Assembly: GCA_023129165.1 (NCBI GenBank)
Contig: JAGMCL010000060.1
Location: forward strand, 1-64,000
Direction of reading: 5' to 3'
Length of the DNA: 64,000 nucleotides
Source of the DNA: Caldifarciminota bacterium
Lineage (GTDB): Bacteria; Hydrothermota; UBA3073
How positions within the stretch are numbered: the stretch's first letter is position 1; each line of letters opens with the position of its first letter. The translations under genes and the position numbers were made by a program. This document shows positions 48,614-58,472 of this stretch, piece after piece. The notes under the pieces were generated by a model. That model did no database searches. It was not told the DNA's origin and saw only the letters and a list, made by a program, of their open reading frames with translations.

Positions 48614-49507
48614 ATGACCAATATATCACTTATAGCATATATTGATAAATTCCTCTCGTTTCTAAAGAGCGAACGGGATGCGTCAAAGCATACTCTCAGG
48701 GCATATAGAAACGACCTTTCAGAATTTGAAGACTGGTTAAGTGAATTCTCAGATGTTACCGTTATAAAAAAGATTTCCCGAAGAAATGTAAGGGATTTTC
48801 TTGGCAGTCTTGGAAGATATGGTTATGAACGCACCTCTATATCGAGAAAAACTTCATCACTCAAGTCCTTCTTTAAGTTTCTTATGCGGGAGAATATAAT
48901 AGAGTTAAACCCTGCCTTGAGTATAAGGTGTCCAAAAAAAAGACGTAATCTTCCCTCTTTTCTCTCAATAGAAGAAATGAATGAAATGCTGGGCAAAGAA
49001 CTTTCAGAGCGCGATAGGGCAATCATTGAACTTATCTATGGTACGGGTATGAGGTCGAGTGAAATCTGTTCGTTGAATACAAATGATGTAAATTTTTTCA
49101 ATGAAACAGTGAAGGTAAGGGGTAAGGGTAAAAAGGAAAGAATAATCCCCTTAACAAGGAAGGCTAAGAAAGCACTTCGTGATTATCTTTCTCCTGCGAG
49201 AGATAAGAACACACCACTCTTTTTAAATAAATTCAGTAAGAGGCTTTCCCAAAGAAGTTTGCAAAGGATTGTCGGAGGGTATATAAGGTCTGTAGCAGAT
49301 GTTACAAGGTCATCACCTCACACACTAAGGCACACATTTGCCACTCATTTGCTCGATAAGGGATGCGATTTGCGTACGGTTCAGGAACTTCTTGGTCACT
49401 CATCTATATCTACAACACAGATATATACCCATCTCACACCTGAGACACTTAAGAGGGTATATAAACGTGCACATCCAAGAGCAGAATCGAAAAAGAATGA
49501 TTACTGA
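48614..49507 (+). CDS. XerC/XerD-type tyrosine recombinase
   Basis: GTGMRSSEICSL, HTLRHTFATHLLDKGCDLRTVQELLGHSSISTTQIYTH. Confidence 0.93.
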   Translation: MTNISLIAYIDKFLSFLKSERDASKHTLRAYRNDLSEFEDWLSEFSDVTVIKKISRRNVRDFLGSLGRYGYERTSISRKTSSLKSFFKFLMRENIIELNPALSIRCPKKRRNLPSFLSIEEMNEMLGKELSERDRAIIELIYGTGMRSSEICSLNTNDVNFFNETVKVRGKGKKERIIPLTRKAKKALRDYLSPARDKNTPLFLNKFSKRLSQRSLQRIVGGYIRSVADVTRSSPHTLRHTFATHLLDKGCDLRTVQELLGHSSISTTQIYTHLTPETLKRVYKRAHPRAESKKNDY

Positions 49508-49572
49508 TATCTGTCTTAAAAGGTAAAAATATAAGGAGTTATAGTCTTCAGACTATTAATGAAGATATTTAA

Positions 49573-49613
49573 ATGAGATTGCTTCATCCGTCTAACGACG
49601 GACTCGCAATGAC
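49573..49613. repeat. ATTGCGAG-family repeat, inverted
   Basis: gagattgcttcaTCCGTCtaacGACGGActcgcaatgacat. Confidence 0.8.
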
Positions 49614-49672
49614 ATGATTTGGGATATGTTGTTACAAGGAGGGAAGTTTAAAACAATCAAAAAATCTACATT

Positions 49673-50296
49673 ATGAAGGAGTATAAAGACATATTTATAA
49701 GAATTTTCCAGATTGTAATTCCTATCATTATTACAATCATTATACCTCTGTTAGCAAGAGGAAGCTTTAAGAGAAAATTGAAAAAAGCGAAGGAAAACCT
49801 TTTAGAATTAAGGAAACATATACCAGGTGATATTAATAAAACAGATAATGGTCTTCCCTACTTCAAGGGAAGATATGGACATCATAACATTGAGATCTCA
49901 TTCGAGCGAAAAAAGAATACACCTCACGCAGATATTCAGATAACCATGGGTCTTTCCTCGGGATTTCCTGTAAAGATATATAACAGGAGAATTATGCCTC
50001 TTAAGGAAAGTATAAAAACAGGAGTCGCTCATATAGACAACCTTTATTCTGTTATCTCTTCAAGCTCTGAACAGGCAAAATCTCTAATCCTCTCAATATC
50101 AAGGGATGACATCGGGGCTTTAGACGATTTCCTTAGAGAGGGTATAGTAATAGATACTGAAAAAATCATCCTGCTCAAACGAAATGTTAACTCAAAAGAT
50201 ACAGAACCCCAGAAACTCCTGTCGGTCCTTGAAGTAACTTATAGGATTGCACGAGTCGTCGAAAGACTCGCCCCCCTGAAAACTAGTTTCTCATAG
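49673..50296 (+). CDS. Hypothetical membrane-anchored protein
   Basis: N-terminal TM IFQIVIPIIITIIIPLLARG; no recognised domain. Confidence 0.55.
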   Translation: MKEYKDIFIRIFQIVIPIIITIIIPLLARGSFKRKLKKAKENLLELRKHIPGDINKTDNGLPYFKGRYGHHNIEISFERKKNTPHADIQITMGLSSGFPVKIYNRRIMPLKESIKTGVAHIDNLYSVISSSSEQAKSLILSISRDDIGALDDFLREGIVIDTEKIILLKRNVNSKDTEPQKLLSVLEVTYRIARVVERLAPLKTSFS

Positions 50297-50704
50297 GGTC
50301 GACATCTTGACCCTGTCACCCACTTTTATTCCATTTTGTTCAAACCAGCCCATTTCCACCTCAAGCGCATAGAGGATTGGTACAGGAGGAAAATACAATC
50401 TGTTTTTATACTGTATGTCCATATCCTGGATTGATACTATCACACCCTGTCTATCTATGAATGCAATAGAGAGTGGTATATAGGTATCCCTCATACAAAA
50501 CGGGTATCTATCATCCTTTTCAAATACAAAGAGCATACCACCATCTATTCTCTTCCTGTTCGATAATCCTTTACTCCTTTTATCAGGTGTGTCTGCAATC
50601 TCTACCATGATAGGCATACCACCAATATATATAAGACTCTTCTTGTTATTACATGCCAGAAGAAGAATGATAATGAGAATTGTGAATGATACAAGTCTAT
50701 TCAT
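50291..50704 (-). CDS. DUF192 family protein
   Basis: DTPDKRSKGLSNRKRIDGGMLFVFEKDDRYPFCMRDTYIPLSIAFID. Confidence 0.88.
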   Translation of the reverse strand: MNRLVSFTILIIILLLACNNKKSLIYIGGMPIMVEIADTPDKRSKGLSNRKRIDGGMLFVFEKDDRYPFCMRDTYIPLSIAFIDRQGVIVSIQDMDIQYKNRLYFPPVPILYALEVEMGWFEQNGIKVGDRVKMSTL

Positions 50705-50767
50705 AATATATTTTATTCTACTCTTGACAATGAAGTAGGTATATCATCAAAAAAGGAGCTATTATAT

Positions 50768-51298
50768 CTACCCTATCATTTTGATTGGTTTTATCAGCGC
50801 AACTACAACAAAAAGTATTATCTCCAGGGTAATATAAAGTGAATAAGGGATTTTATGTATCCTGAGGGGCCAGAATATGGGTGTTATTCCCGTTGCCGAG
50901 TCCCTTATAATATGCGAAAGGAGTGAAATAAATATAAATATTGGTATATAGTTTCTAAATGGCAGAGGAAGTATGAACCACAATGTACAACACAAGAGCG
51001 CCGCAAATGTAACACTGTGAGTCACTGGTCTCAATGGAAGATTTATTACATCCTTTATTCTGATTGATCTTGCAGTCACAAAGTGGTCAAAATCAATAAG
51101 GAATGCCGCAAGAAATGCAATTATATAATCATAAACTTGTGAACATAGAGGAAGTAGTATCAGAAGAGAGATAATACCGTGAAGAAATGCATCAATTATT
51201 CCTGTTATTTCTCTTGAAAGAAAGTGAATCCTATCACCTATTATGAGAATGGCAATAAGCAGTATTAATCTTGCTATGTGGTTCTCAATGTTCAGCAA
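50768..51298 (-). CDS. Integral membrane protein, YdjM/DUF457-like metal-dependent hydrolase
   Basis: FLIDFDHFVTAR...PVTHSVTFAALLCC...LLSHIIRDSATG. Confidence 0.65.
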   Translation of the reverse strand: MLNIENHIARLILLIAILIIGDRIHFLSREITGIIDAFLHGIISLLILLPLCSQVYDYIIAFLAAFLIDFDHFVTARSIRIKDVINLPLRPVTHSVTFAALLCCTLWFILPLPFRNYIPIFIFISLLSHIIRDSATGITPIFWPLRIHKIPYSLYITLEIILFVVVALIKPIKMIG

Positions 51299-51384
51299 TT
51301 ATGAAAGAAAGTAGAAAATACACAAAAAAAATAGGTAATTGAGAATATATCTCACTAAAAACTCAAAATAGCAATCAAGCCATT

Positions 51385-52575
51385 TTATAGTCTCCTCTCC
51401 ACATATATCTCTTCTTCAAGTCTTGAGAGAAGATAGTTTAGTTTTTCTATTGTCTTTCTCTGTGATAGAAGATTCTTTAAGTCTTCCTTTACTTCCTCAA
51501 AACTGGGATGTCTTGATTCCTTTTTATCATAAATCTTAGCCACATAAATACCATCCTCATGCTCAATAATTTTGGTTTCACCACCTATTGGAATATCTTC
51601 AAAGAAAGGGGGTATGGGAAGATAACCACTGCCATCAGATATAGTTATTATTCTTTCATCCCTCTCTGGAACCTTACCCAATTCAATTGAATCTTTTATC
51701 TGTGAAGCAAATGACAGCACTCTCAACGAATCCTCTTTTGTGGGGGTAAGTATGAAAATAATACTCCTTAGTGATACACGATTTCCCATCTTCATATCAC
51801 AACGTAGAAGGTGTACTGCACCCAAGGTCTGTATCAATCTTATTTCACCCGCGCTCATATTTTCTATTTCCTGTCTGAATAAAGGATCAAGGTCATCTAT
51901 ATCTACAGTTCCAAGACTACCCCCACGCTGCCTTGTAATTGGATCTTCGGAGTAAGTCATTGCAAGTTCACTGAAATCCTCGCCAGCAAGAATTTTACTG
52001 TTAACCTTTTCTATAAGAACTTCCTTTTCCTTTAATGTTTTCTCACCTGGTATTATCGGTAAAAACACACTGGAATATCTTGCAACTGTCGGGATATCTG
52101 GGATTGATTCAGGATAGGTCTCATAATAGTGCAGTGCTGTTATGTCTGAAGTAGATAATATGCCAAATTTCTTCTGAATAAGTGCCCTTACTATTAGATT
52201 GCTCTCTACATCGTCCCTGTAATATTCCCTAAGAACATCTTCTGTTATGCCTAGCCTCTGTAACTCTGAATAAAAAGCATCAGGAGATGGAAAATTCTCC
52301 TTAAGGGAATTAATAGTATTTGATAATGCATCCTCAACTGCCTGGTCGCTAACTGATAGTGTCTCCTCCTCAGCAGCGATAAGAAGAAGCTTTGTCTGAA
52401 TGATACTCTCGAGCATCTGCTCTTTTGATTCCTGTGTAACAGGTAACCCTGTCAAATTCAGTTTTTGCTCTATCTCGCTCAATGTTATCGCCTCTTTATC
52501 TACCACTCCAATTATTCTATCTGTTTTGGAAAACAGAATGGCCGGAATGATTAGTATGATTAAATATCTCCACAT
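51385..52575 (-). CDS. SurA-like parvulin peptidylprolyl isomerase
   Basis: SurA N-domain DRIIGVVDKEAITLSEIEQKL; rotamase DFSELAMTYSEDPITRQRGGSLGTVD. Confidence 0.85.
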   Translation of the reverse strand: MWRYLIILIIPAILFSKTDRIIGVVDKEAITLSEIEQKLNLTGLPVTQESKEQMLESIIQTKLLLIAAEEETLSVSDQAVEDALSNTINSLKENFPSPDAFYSELQRLGITEDVLREYYRDDVESNLIVRALIQKKFGILSTSDITALHYYETYPESIPDIPTVARYSSVFLPIIPGEKTLKEKEVLIEKVNSKILAGEDFSELAMTYSEDPITRQRGGSLGTVDIDDLDPLFRQEIENMSAGEIRLIQTLGAVHLLRCDMKMGNRVSLRSIIFILTPTKEDSLRVLSFASQIKDSIELGKVPERDERIITISDGSGYLPIPPFFEDIPIGGETKIIEHEDGIYVAKIYDKKESRHPSFEEVKEDLKNLLSQRKTIEKLNYLLSRLEEEIYVERRL

Positions 52576-52607
52576 AATCGGACACGGTAATCTCATCCTA
52601 CGCATCT

Positions 52608-52785
52608 GTCATTGCGAGCGAATGCAATGAGCGTGGCAATCTCATCCTTTAAATTCTTGACTTCCTTAACAGTCTAAAGACTGTCACCCCTGTTTAGTTT
52701 CTTTAGACTCCAACAGATGGGATTGCTTCGCCTGCCTGCCGGCAGGCAGGTCGTCCGTCAATCGACGGACTCCTCGCAATGACAG
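52608..52785. repeat. Two ATTGCGAG-family modular repeats with different inner palindromes
   Basis: 52608-52644 cattgcgagCGAATGCAATGAGCGtggcaatctcat; 52719-52785 gggattgcttcGCCTGCCTGCCGGCAGGCAGGTCGTCCGTCAATCGACGGACtcctcgcaatgacag. Confidence 0.85.
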
Positions 52786-52942
52786 AAATCAATTCCTGTC
52801 GTTTGCAATATTAGCACGGCAATCTAATTAATCTTTGTAATACTATTTCAATTGAATTTATTATCTCACCTAATATTCTCTGTTTCACAATTCTCATGTC
52901 TAAAAACAAGCAGACATCTGGTAAGTAATGCACAACCTGAGA

Positions 52943-53755
52943 TTATTTTATAAGCTCGTAATATACTTCTACGGGAATCTCTTCTCTAAGTTGTTTAACA
53001 AGCGAGTCAACAACAGCTATCTGTTTCGCCATTAGTAACTGGTTTTTTATACCCTCTTTTATGTTCTCAAATTTAGGTGGATTACTCAACCTTTTCCTTC
53101 CAAGGAGCTTTATAATATGAAAACCCCGTTCAGTCTGTATTATATCCGATATATCACCTATTTCTCTAAGCGAGAATGCAGCATCATCAAAACCAGTGAG
53201 TGCAATATCACCGAGTTTTACATATCCAATAACTCCTCCATCGGCTCCGGAGTTATCTATTGAATATTCCCTTGCTATCTTACTAAAATCAGCACCTTCA
53301 TCTATTCTTTTCTTCAACTCTATTGCATCAAGTTTTGTGCTTGAAACTATGTGTGCCACCTTTATCTCATTATCGAATGCCTGTCTATTAAACTCGTAGA
53401 AATCCTTTACATCAATGTCACTCACAGATATTTTGTCATATGTATTTTGGTTCAACCAGTAGTTTATAACAATCTGTTTCTTCAATTGTTCAATCTGGTC
53501 GGCTATTTCACTATTCTCCAGTGTGCCTTCACTTATAGCCTTCTCATAAACAAGCTCTGTACCTATCCAATTCTCAATAAGGCTTATTTTATCTTCATGC
53601 GAGATAGTTGCTAGATATTCAACTGGTAAAGCAGACTCAAATTTTTCAAGAGTAAGCGTAGTCTTACCCACTCTGGCTATTACCGTTCCCTCTTCCTTTT
53701 TGCATCCCAGAAATAATATGATAAATATGGTAACAATCAGTGATAATTTTTTCAC
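52943..53755 (-). CDS. PrsA/PpiC-like peptidylprolyl isomerase lipoprotein
   Basis: Lipobox FLGC; VAHIVSSTKLDA...DFSKIAREYSIDNSGADGGVIGYVKLGD. Confidence 0.85.
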   Translation of the reverse strand: MKKLSLIVTIFIILFLGCKKEEGTVIARVGKTTLTLEKFESALPVEYLATISHEDKISLIENWIGTELVYEKAISEGTLENSEIADQIEQLKKQIVINYWLNQNTYDKISVSDIDVKDFYEFNRQAFDNEIKVAHIVSSTKLDAIELKKRIDEGADFSKIAREYSIDNSGADGGVIGYVKLGDIALTGFDDAAFSLREIGDISDIIQTERGFHIIKLLGRKRLSNPPKFENIKEGIKNQLLMAKQIAVVDSLVKQLREEIPVEVYYELIK

Positions 53756-53791
53756 GATACCTCCGTTGTGTACTTGATTAAACTACAAATT

Positions 53792-55378
53792 TTAAGTTAC
53801 CGGGATTTCAGCCTTATGCTCTTTTATATCTACAGTAAATTTTTTCCTTAGCTGCTCAATAAGTTGATCTTTAATATTCTGTCTTGCCTGAGTTTTAAGT
53901 TCGCTTATTACCTGTCTTCTCACCTCATCCAGAGGTTTGGTCCTCTCCTTTTTCCTGTCTTCGACGATTAATATACACCATCCTGAAGAGATGTGAAACG
54001 GTGTTGTAATCTTATTAAGTGTAGTTGTAAATACCTTCTGGTCAAGTTCTTTATGTTGTTCCTTTCTTATCCATCCAAGACTACCACCCCTTGCACTTGA
54101 TTGGTGGATGGAAACCTCCTTAGCTACCTGGGCAAACTCTTCTCCCCTCATTAATCTTTCTCGTGTCTCTTTTGCCTCCTCTTCTGTTTTACATTCTATT
54201 ATTTTCACCTTTGCCCTTGCAATATCCCTATATTTCACTATGTTATCCTTGTAGTAGGATTCAATTTCAGAGTCTGTAGGCTCTGGAACTATTTTCTCTA
54301 TTTCATTTTGATTGTATTTCCTTAGCACAACACTCATTCTTCTCTTTTCAATATCTTTCTTTATCTCTGGAGCTGTATGTATTCTATGTCTTTTTGCTTC
54401 AATAGGTAGTAATATTTCATACACAAGGTAGTTGGCTAAGAATGTTTTTATGTTTTCAGGATTATCAAATGGTGGTCTTCGCCTTGTTTCAACTATCTTT
54501 ATGAATTCTTCAATGCTTATGTTTTTTGCACCTGATTTAAGAACTATACTTTTCGGGTCAAGAGCTGAAATATCTGGTAATCCAGATCTGTCTATCGATT
54601 GTGAAATATCCTTTACAACCATATCATCAAATTTAATGTCTGCAAGTCCCTTCATGTGTTCCAGGAACTCCATAGCAATCCTTCTCTCCTCCTCTCTCTT
54701 AAGTTCTTGCTCTATTCTGTCCATTTCTTCCCTTGTGAGTGTACCCTCCTTAAATCTTATATCTTCTGCCATGACGATAAACCAATTTCCTCTGGATTCG
54801 AAGGGAGAAGAAAACTTACTCTTTCCAAGAGAAAGAATAGACTCGAGTAAATCTGGTTCTATCTCTGCTCTATAATCTACCCATCCAAGATCCCCACCTT
54901 TTGATGCAGTCGACCTGTCTTCAGACTTTTCCCTTGCAAGTTCAACAAAATTATCACCTATGACTAATCTTCTGTATATTTGCTTTGCATTGTCCATGTC
55001 ACTTACGGATATCTTTCTTGCCCTCACTTCTTTTTGCATCTTATTCCACCGATTCTTGATTGTGTATGGATGTATCTTTATTCTATCCAATACAGCTATC
55101 TTATATAGGTTGCGTACAAGTAATTGATTTGAAGCATTATTCAATTCATCCTGTACTAATTCCACATATCCCTTGTCCAGTGCATCGTTGTACACTAGCG
55201 CTTCTTCTATTAAATCCTTCACAGCATCCTCTCTCGACATACCCCTTATCATCCTTTCTGTAACAGCATCCTCATCTATAATGATATTACCAACCTTTGC
55301 AACCCAATCTTGTCTGGCACAACCAGCAAGAATAAATACTATAGTAAATGCTATAGTAAGCGCTGTCCATCTTTTCAT
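53792..55378 (-). CDS. Peptidylprolyl isomerase lipoprotein with two rotamase domains
   Basis: Lipobox LAGC; FVELAREKSEDRSTASKGGDLGWVD and FAQVAKEVSIHQSSARGGSLGWI. Confidence 0.87.
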   Translation of the reverse strand: MKRWTALTIAFTIVFILAGCARQDWVAKVGNIIIDEDAVTERMIRGMSREDAVKDLIEEALVYNDALDKGYVELVQDELNNASNQLLVRNLYKIAVLDRIKIHPYTIKNRWNKMQKEVRARKISVSDMDNAKQIYRRLVIGDNFVELAREKSEDRSTASKGGDLGWVDYRAEIEPDLLESILSLGKSKFSSPFESRGNWFIVMAEDIRFKEGTLTREEMDRIEQELKREEERRIAMEFLEHMKGLADIKFDDMVVKDISQSIDRSGLPDISALDPKSIVLKSGAKNISIEEFIKIVETRRRPPFDNPENIKTFLANYLVYEILLPIEAKRHRIHTAPEIKKDIEKRRMSVVLRKYNQNEIEKIVPEPTDSEIESYYKDNIVKYRDIARAKVKIIECKTEEEAKETRERLMRGEEFAQVAKEVSIHQSSARGGSLGWIRKEQHKELDQKVFTTTLNKITTPFHISSGWCILIVEDRKKERTKPLDEVRRQVISELKTQARQNIKDQLIEQLRKKFTVDIKEHKAEIPVT

Positions 55379-55794
55379 ACCTCCCCCTTTCCAAGATAAT
55401 AGTATTGTCAAAAATCTAACCACAGAGAGCACAGAGGAATATAGAATAATAAAGAATCGCAGGAAATTTTCATCCCTCCCCTCTGTGACCTCTTTATCCG
55501 TCTATCGTCGGACAGGTAAAACTAATCTCTTTACTTAATATTTTATCGCCATTCTGTTATTTTTAGACGCTGATTTACACTGATTGTTTTTTACTTCAAA
55601 GTTTTTTATTTATCTGTGAACCAAAGGTCGCCGTTAGGCAACATCTGTGATTATCTGTGGTTAATTTTAGTCTTTTGGGGAGAGCACAGAGAACTAAATT
55701 TACTCTGTGACCTCTGTGGTTTGTCATATTCAATTTGATACTACTAAGATAATATCTAGATTTCTTAAAATACACTCTTTTGAATTTGGTGATA

Positions 55795-55823
55795 ATTATA
55801 ACACAAAAGGGTAAAAATGTCAA
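55795..55823 (-). promoter_or_regulatory. Consensus promoter TTGACA-N17-TATAAT
   Basis: Reverse strand, upstream of the PPIase genes but about 0.4 kb from the start. Confidence 0.6.
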
Positions 55824-55858
55824 GAAAAATTGTTACCTTTAAATTCTAACCATACTCC

Positions 55859-56317
55859 TTACTCTAATACGATTCTTACGATAGACTCGGATACCTTTTC
55901 TGCCAGGGATTGGATTCCATCATCCTCTGTAAGAGAACTTTCATATGTTATCCATTCCCGTAATGTTTTCTCCCATATACCTTCACCATTACCCTTTTGA
56001 AAAGAAAGGCTCAACTCAACATCTATTCTATAATCTTTGATGTTTTCGTTCTCATCATATGTAAAGGGTTGGTTTACGTAATTTGTAATATCTACACTTA
56101 GGACAGTCTCTCCACCACTCTCCACAAGTTTTATTCTCCCATCTCTAATAAATTCGTCTATAGTATTCTGATAAAAGATATCCTCCAGTCCATACCGTAT
56201 TGTCTGATTATTGAATTGCACAATTGTTATACTATCATACTCAACAACGGTAAAACCCCTGAAGCTATATATACAACCACTCAACAAAATAGGAAGTATG
56301 AACAAAAGTCTTTTCAT
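55859..56317 (-). CDS. LptE-like LPS-assembly lipoprotein
   Basis: Lipobox LSGC; YSFRGFTVVEYDSITIVQFNNQTIRYGLEDIFYQNTIDEFIRDGRIKLVE. Confidence 0.75.
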   Translation of the reverse strand: MKRLLFILPILLSGCIYSFRGFTVVEYDSITIVQFNNQTIRYGLEDIFYQNTIDEFIRDGRIKLVESGGETVLSVDITNYVNQPFTYDENENIKDYRIDVELSLSFQKGNGEGIWEKTLREWITYESSLTEDDGIQSLAEKVSESIVRIVLE

Positions 56318-56336
56318 TTGATTTATTTCCAAGTTC

Positions 56337-57512
56337 TTAAATATCGTTGTCTTGATTTTTTTTTAATATTTCCTTTACATAATTCATCTCATCTTCCTTA
56401 CTAGAAAGGGAGCTACTAAGTCTTTTTCGTTTAACAGAACGTAGTATTTCACCTATTTCCTTTCCATTACTGATACCCATTCCCCTGATATCATTTCCTG
56501 TTATCTCTAATCTTACAGGCTCTATCTCTTCCAAATATAAAGATATCTTCTCTCTTATGGACATCTTTACTCCGATATAGATGAGTGAAGGATGCGGAAA
56601 TCCCTCAAGTATCGTAAATATATCTTCCCTTTTTTCCTTCTTTTTAAGGCAGGGAATTTTCTTATAAAGGATTTCAATTGAATTAAGGAATTTTGTCTCT
56701 TTCTTTGTTAGAAAATTCCTATTCTTGCCACCATCAGCAAAAGCAATAAAATAAAGTGACTCTGGCTCAATCATAAATTTTATTGCAAACTCCTCAAGTT
56801 CCTGCAGAAAATTCCTTCCGGGATATACCATTCCCAGTTGTTTAAAAATACCAAGCTTTGCTATTCTATTAAGAAGATCCCATCTCTTCTTCTCCATGAG
56901 ACAGAGTGTAAGCTCGTTTCTTATTCTCGCTGTGGAGACCTTTGAAAGAAATCCCTTCTCTATTGCCTCCTCTATAAGAGACATTGTTATCTTTTCTATC
57001 TGAAAATCCATTCTCTCGGCAAATCTCAATGCGCGGAATATCCTTGTGGGGTCTTCTGAAAAACTCTTACCATGCAATACCCTGATCAATCTTTTTTTAA
57101 GGTCATTCAATCCATTAAATAGGTCAATTACTGTATCCGTTCCTATAGGTACAGCCATGCTGTTTACTGTAAAATCTCTCCTTGAAAGATCTTCAAGTAT
57201 ACCTCCTGGCTCAACCAAAGGAAGTGTGCCTGGTGATGGATATTGTTCACTCCTTGCAGTAGCAATGTCTATTCTGTAAGCGGATGCGAAGAGAATATAA
57301 GTTCCAAATTGAGAGGTCCTTTTTATGCCTACTCCCAACCTATTGCTCAATAGCTCTGCAACCCTCTTTGCATTTCCTTCAACTGTTACATCTATATCCT
57401 TGTTATCTATACCAAGGATCTTATCCCTTACATATCCACCTACCAGATATGTTCCTATACCTTCTTCTCTAACTATATCTCTCAGTAGATTTATTATGTC
57501 CATCTTTCCCAT
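56337..57512 (-). CDS. CCA tRNA nucleotidyltransferase/poly(A) polymerase family
   Basis: YLVGGYVRDKILGIDNKDIDVTVEG; RRDFTVNSMA; DPTRIFRALRFAERMDF. Confidence 0.92.
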   Translation of the reverse strand: MGKMDIINLLRDIVREEGIGTYLVGGYVRDKILGIDNKDIDVTVEGNAKRVAELLSNRLGVGIKRTSQFGTYILFASAYRIDIATARSEQYPSPGTLPLVEPGGILEDLSRRDFTVNSMAVPIGTDTVIDLFNGLNDLKKRLIRVLHGKSFSEDPTRIFRALRFAERMDFQIEKITMSLIEEAIEKGFLSKVSTARIRNELTLCLMEKKRWDLLNRIAKLGIFKQLGMVYPGRNFLQELEEFAIKFMIEPESLYFIAFADGGKNRNFLTKKETKFLNSIEILYKKIPCLKKKEKREDIFTILEGFPHPSLIYIGVKMSIREKISLYLEEIEPVRLEITGNDIRGMGISNGKEIGEILRSVKRKRLSSSLSSKEDEMNYVKEILKKNQDNDI

Positions 57513-57518
57513 TATATT

Positions 57519-57547
57519 ATTTTAACACATTTTTTACAAAAATGCAA
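57519..57547 (-). promoter_or_regulatory. Promoter TTGCAT-N17-TAAAAT
   Basis: -10 ends 6 nt before the ATG at 57512. Confidence 0.55.
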
Positions 57548-57556
57548 ACTTTTTTA

Positions 57557-57585
57557 TTGACAAAATACTATTTTTCTGTTATTAT
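57557..57585 (+). promoter_or_regulatory. Promoter TTGACA-N17-TATTAT
   Basis: -10 ends 8 nt before the ATG at 57594. Confidence 0.65.
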
Positions 57586-57593
57586 TATAGCAC

Positions 57594-58466
57594 ATGATTA
57601 AATATATACTGATATCAATGCGACCAAAGCAATGGACAAAGAACATCTTGATCTTTGCCGGCATCATATTTGCAGAAAAACTCTTCTGTTCAGAGGATCT
57701 TATAAGGGTGGTCTTTGCCTTCGTACTTTTTTCCCTCTCATCTGGAGGAATGTATATTATAAATGACATCATAGACAGAAAGAGGGATATGGTCCATCCT
57801 AATAAGAAAAACCGACCAGTAGCCAGTGGCGCCCTTTCTATTCCAATTGCATGGGTAAGTTCTCTATTGTTAATACTTCTGAGCTTGTTTCTATCCTATT
57901 TTCTTTCTAAAGAATTCCTTTTGGTGCTTACTATATATCTTATCTTGATGTTCCTCTACTCAATATATCTGAAAAGAATTGTTCTAATAGATATTATGAG
58001 CATAGCATTTGGATTTATACTTAGAACCTTTGCAGGATGTGTTGTTATAGTTGTTTCCCTCTCACCATGGCTCTTTATGTGTACCCTTTTGCTTGCTCTT
58101 TTTATTGCAGCCTCAAAACGCAGGCAGGAGATAATCTCCCTTGGATCTAATGCAAAAGAGCATCGTATATCTCTTTCAGGGTATTCAAGTCAATTAATAG
58201 ACCAGATTGTGGTGATTGTTACAGCATGTACACTTATTGCCTATACACTATATACTCTTTCACCTCAAACTATTGAGAAGTTTGGTGGACATGGTTTGGT
58301 ATTTACTGTCCCGTTCGTGCTTTATGGAATAATGCGATATTTCTATCTAATACACCAGGAGGGTAAGGGGGATAGTCCCGATAGGGTATTCATAGAGGAT
58401 AAACCACTTTTTATTGATATTTTACTCTGGATTTTGAGTGTGATTTTTATAATCTACAAGTTTTGA
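57594..58466 (+). CDS. UbiA-family prenyltransferase (decaprenyl-phosphate phosphoribosyltransferase-like)
   Basis: MRPKQWTKNILIFAGIIFAEKL; YIINDIIDRKRDMVHPNKKNRPVASG. Confidence 0.88.
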   Translation: MIKYILISMRPKQWTKNILIFAGIIFAEKLFCSEDLIRVVFAFVLFSLSSGGMYIINDIIDRKRDMVHPNKKNRPVASGALSIPIAWVSSLLLILLSLFLSYFLSKEFLLVLTIYLILMFLYSIYLKRIVLIDIMSIAFGFILRTFAGCVVIVVSLSPWLFMCTLLLALFIAASKRRQEIISLGSNAKEHRISLSGYSSQLIDQIVVIVTACTLIAYTLYTLSPQTIEKFGGHGLVFTVPFVLYGIMRYFYLIHQEGKGDSPDRVFIEDKPLFIDILLWILSVIFIIYKF

Positions 58467-58472
58467 GGTAAA

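Noticed and set aside
48614-49507. Tyrosine recombinase as the integron integrase for the attC-like sites
   Set aside because: The sequence looks like an ordinary XerC/D (HTLRHTFATHLLDKGCDLRTVQELLGHSSISTTQIYTH); I see no IntI-specific insertion, and it is 17 kb away.
54432-54875. 147-aa plus-strand ORF
   Set aside because: Antisense to the two-domain PPIase; Ser/Leu-rich shadow translation.
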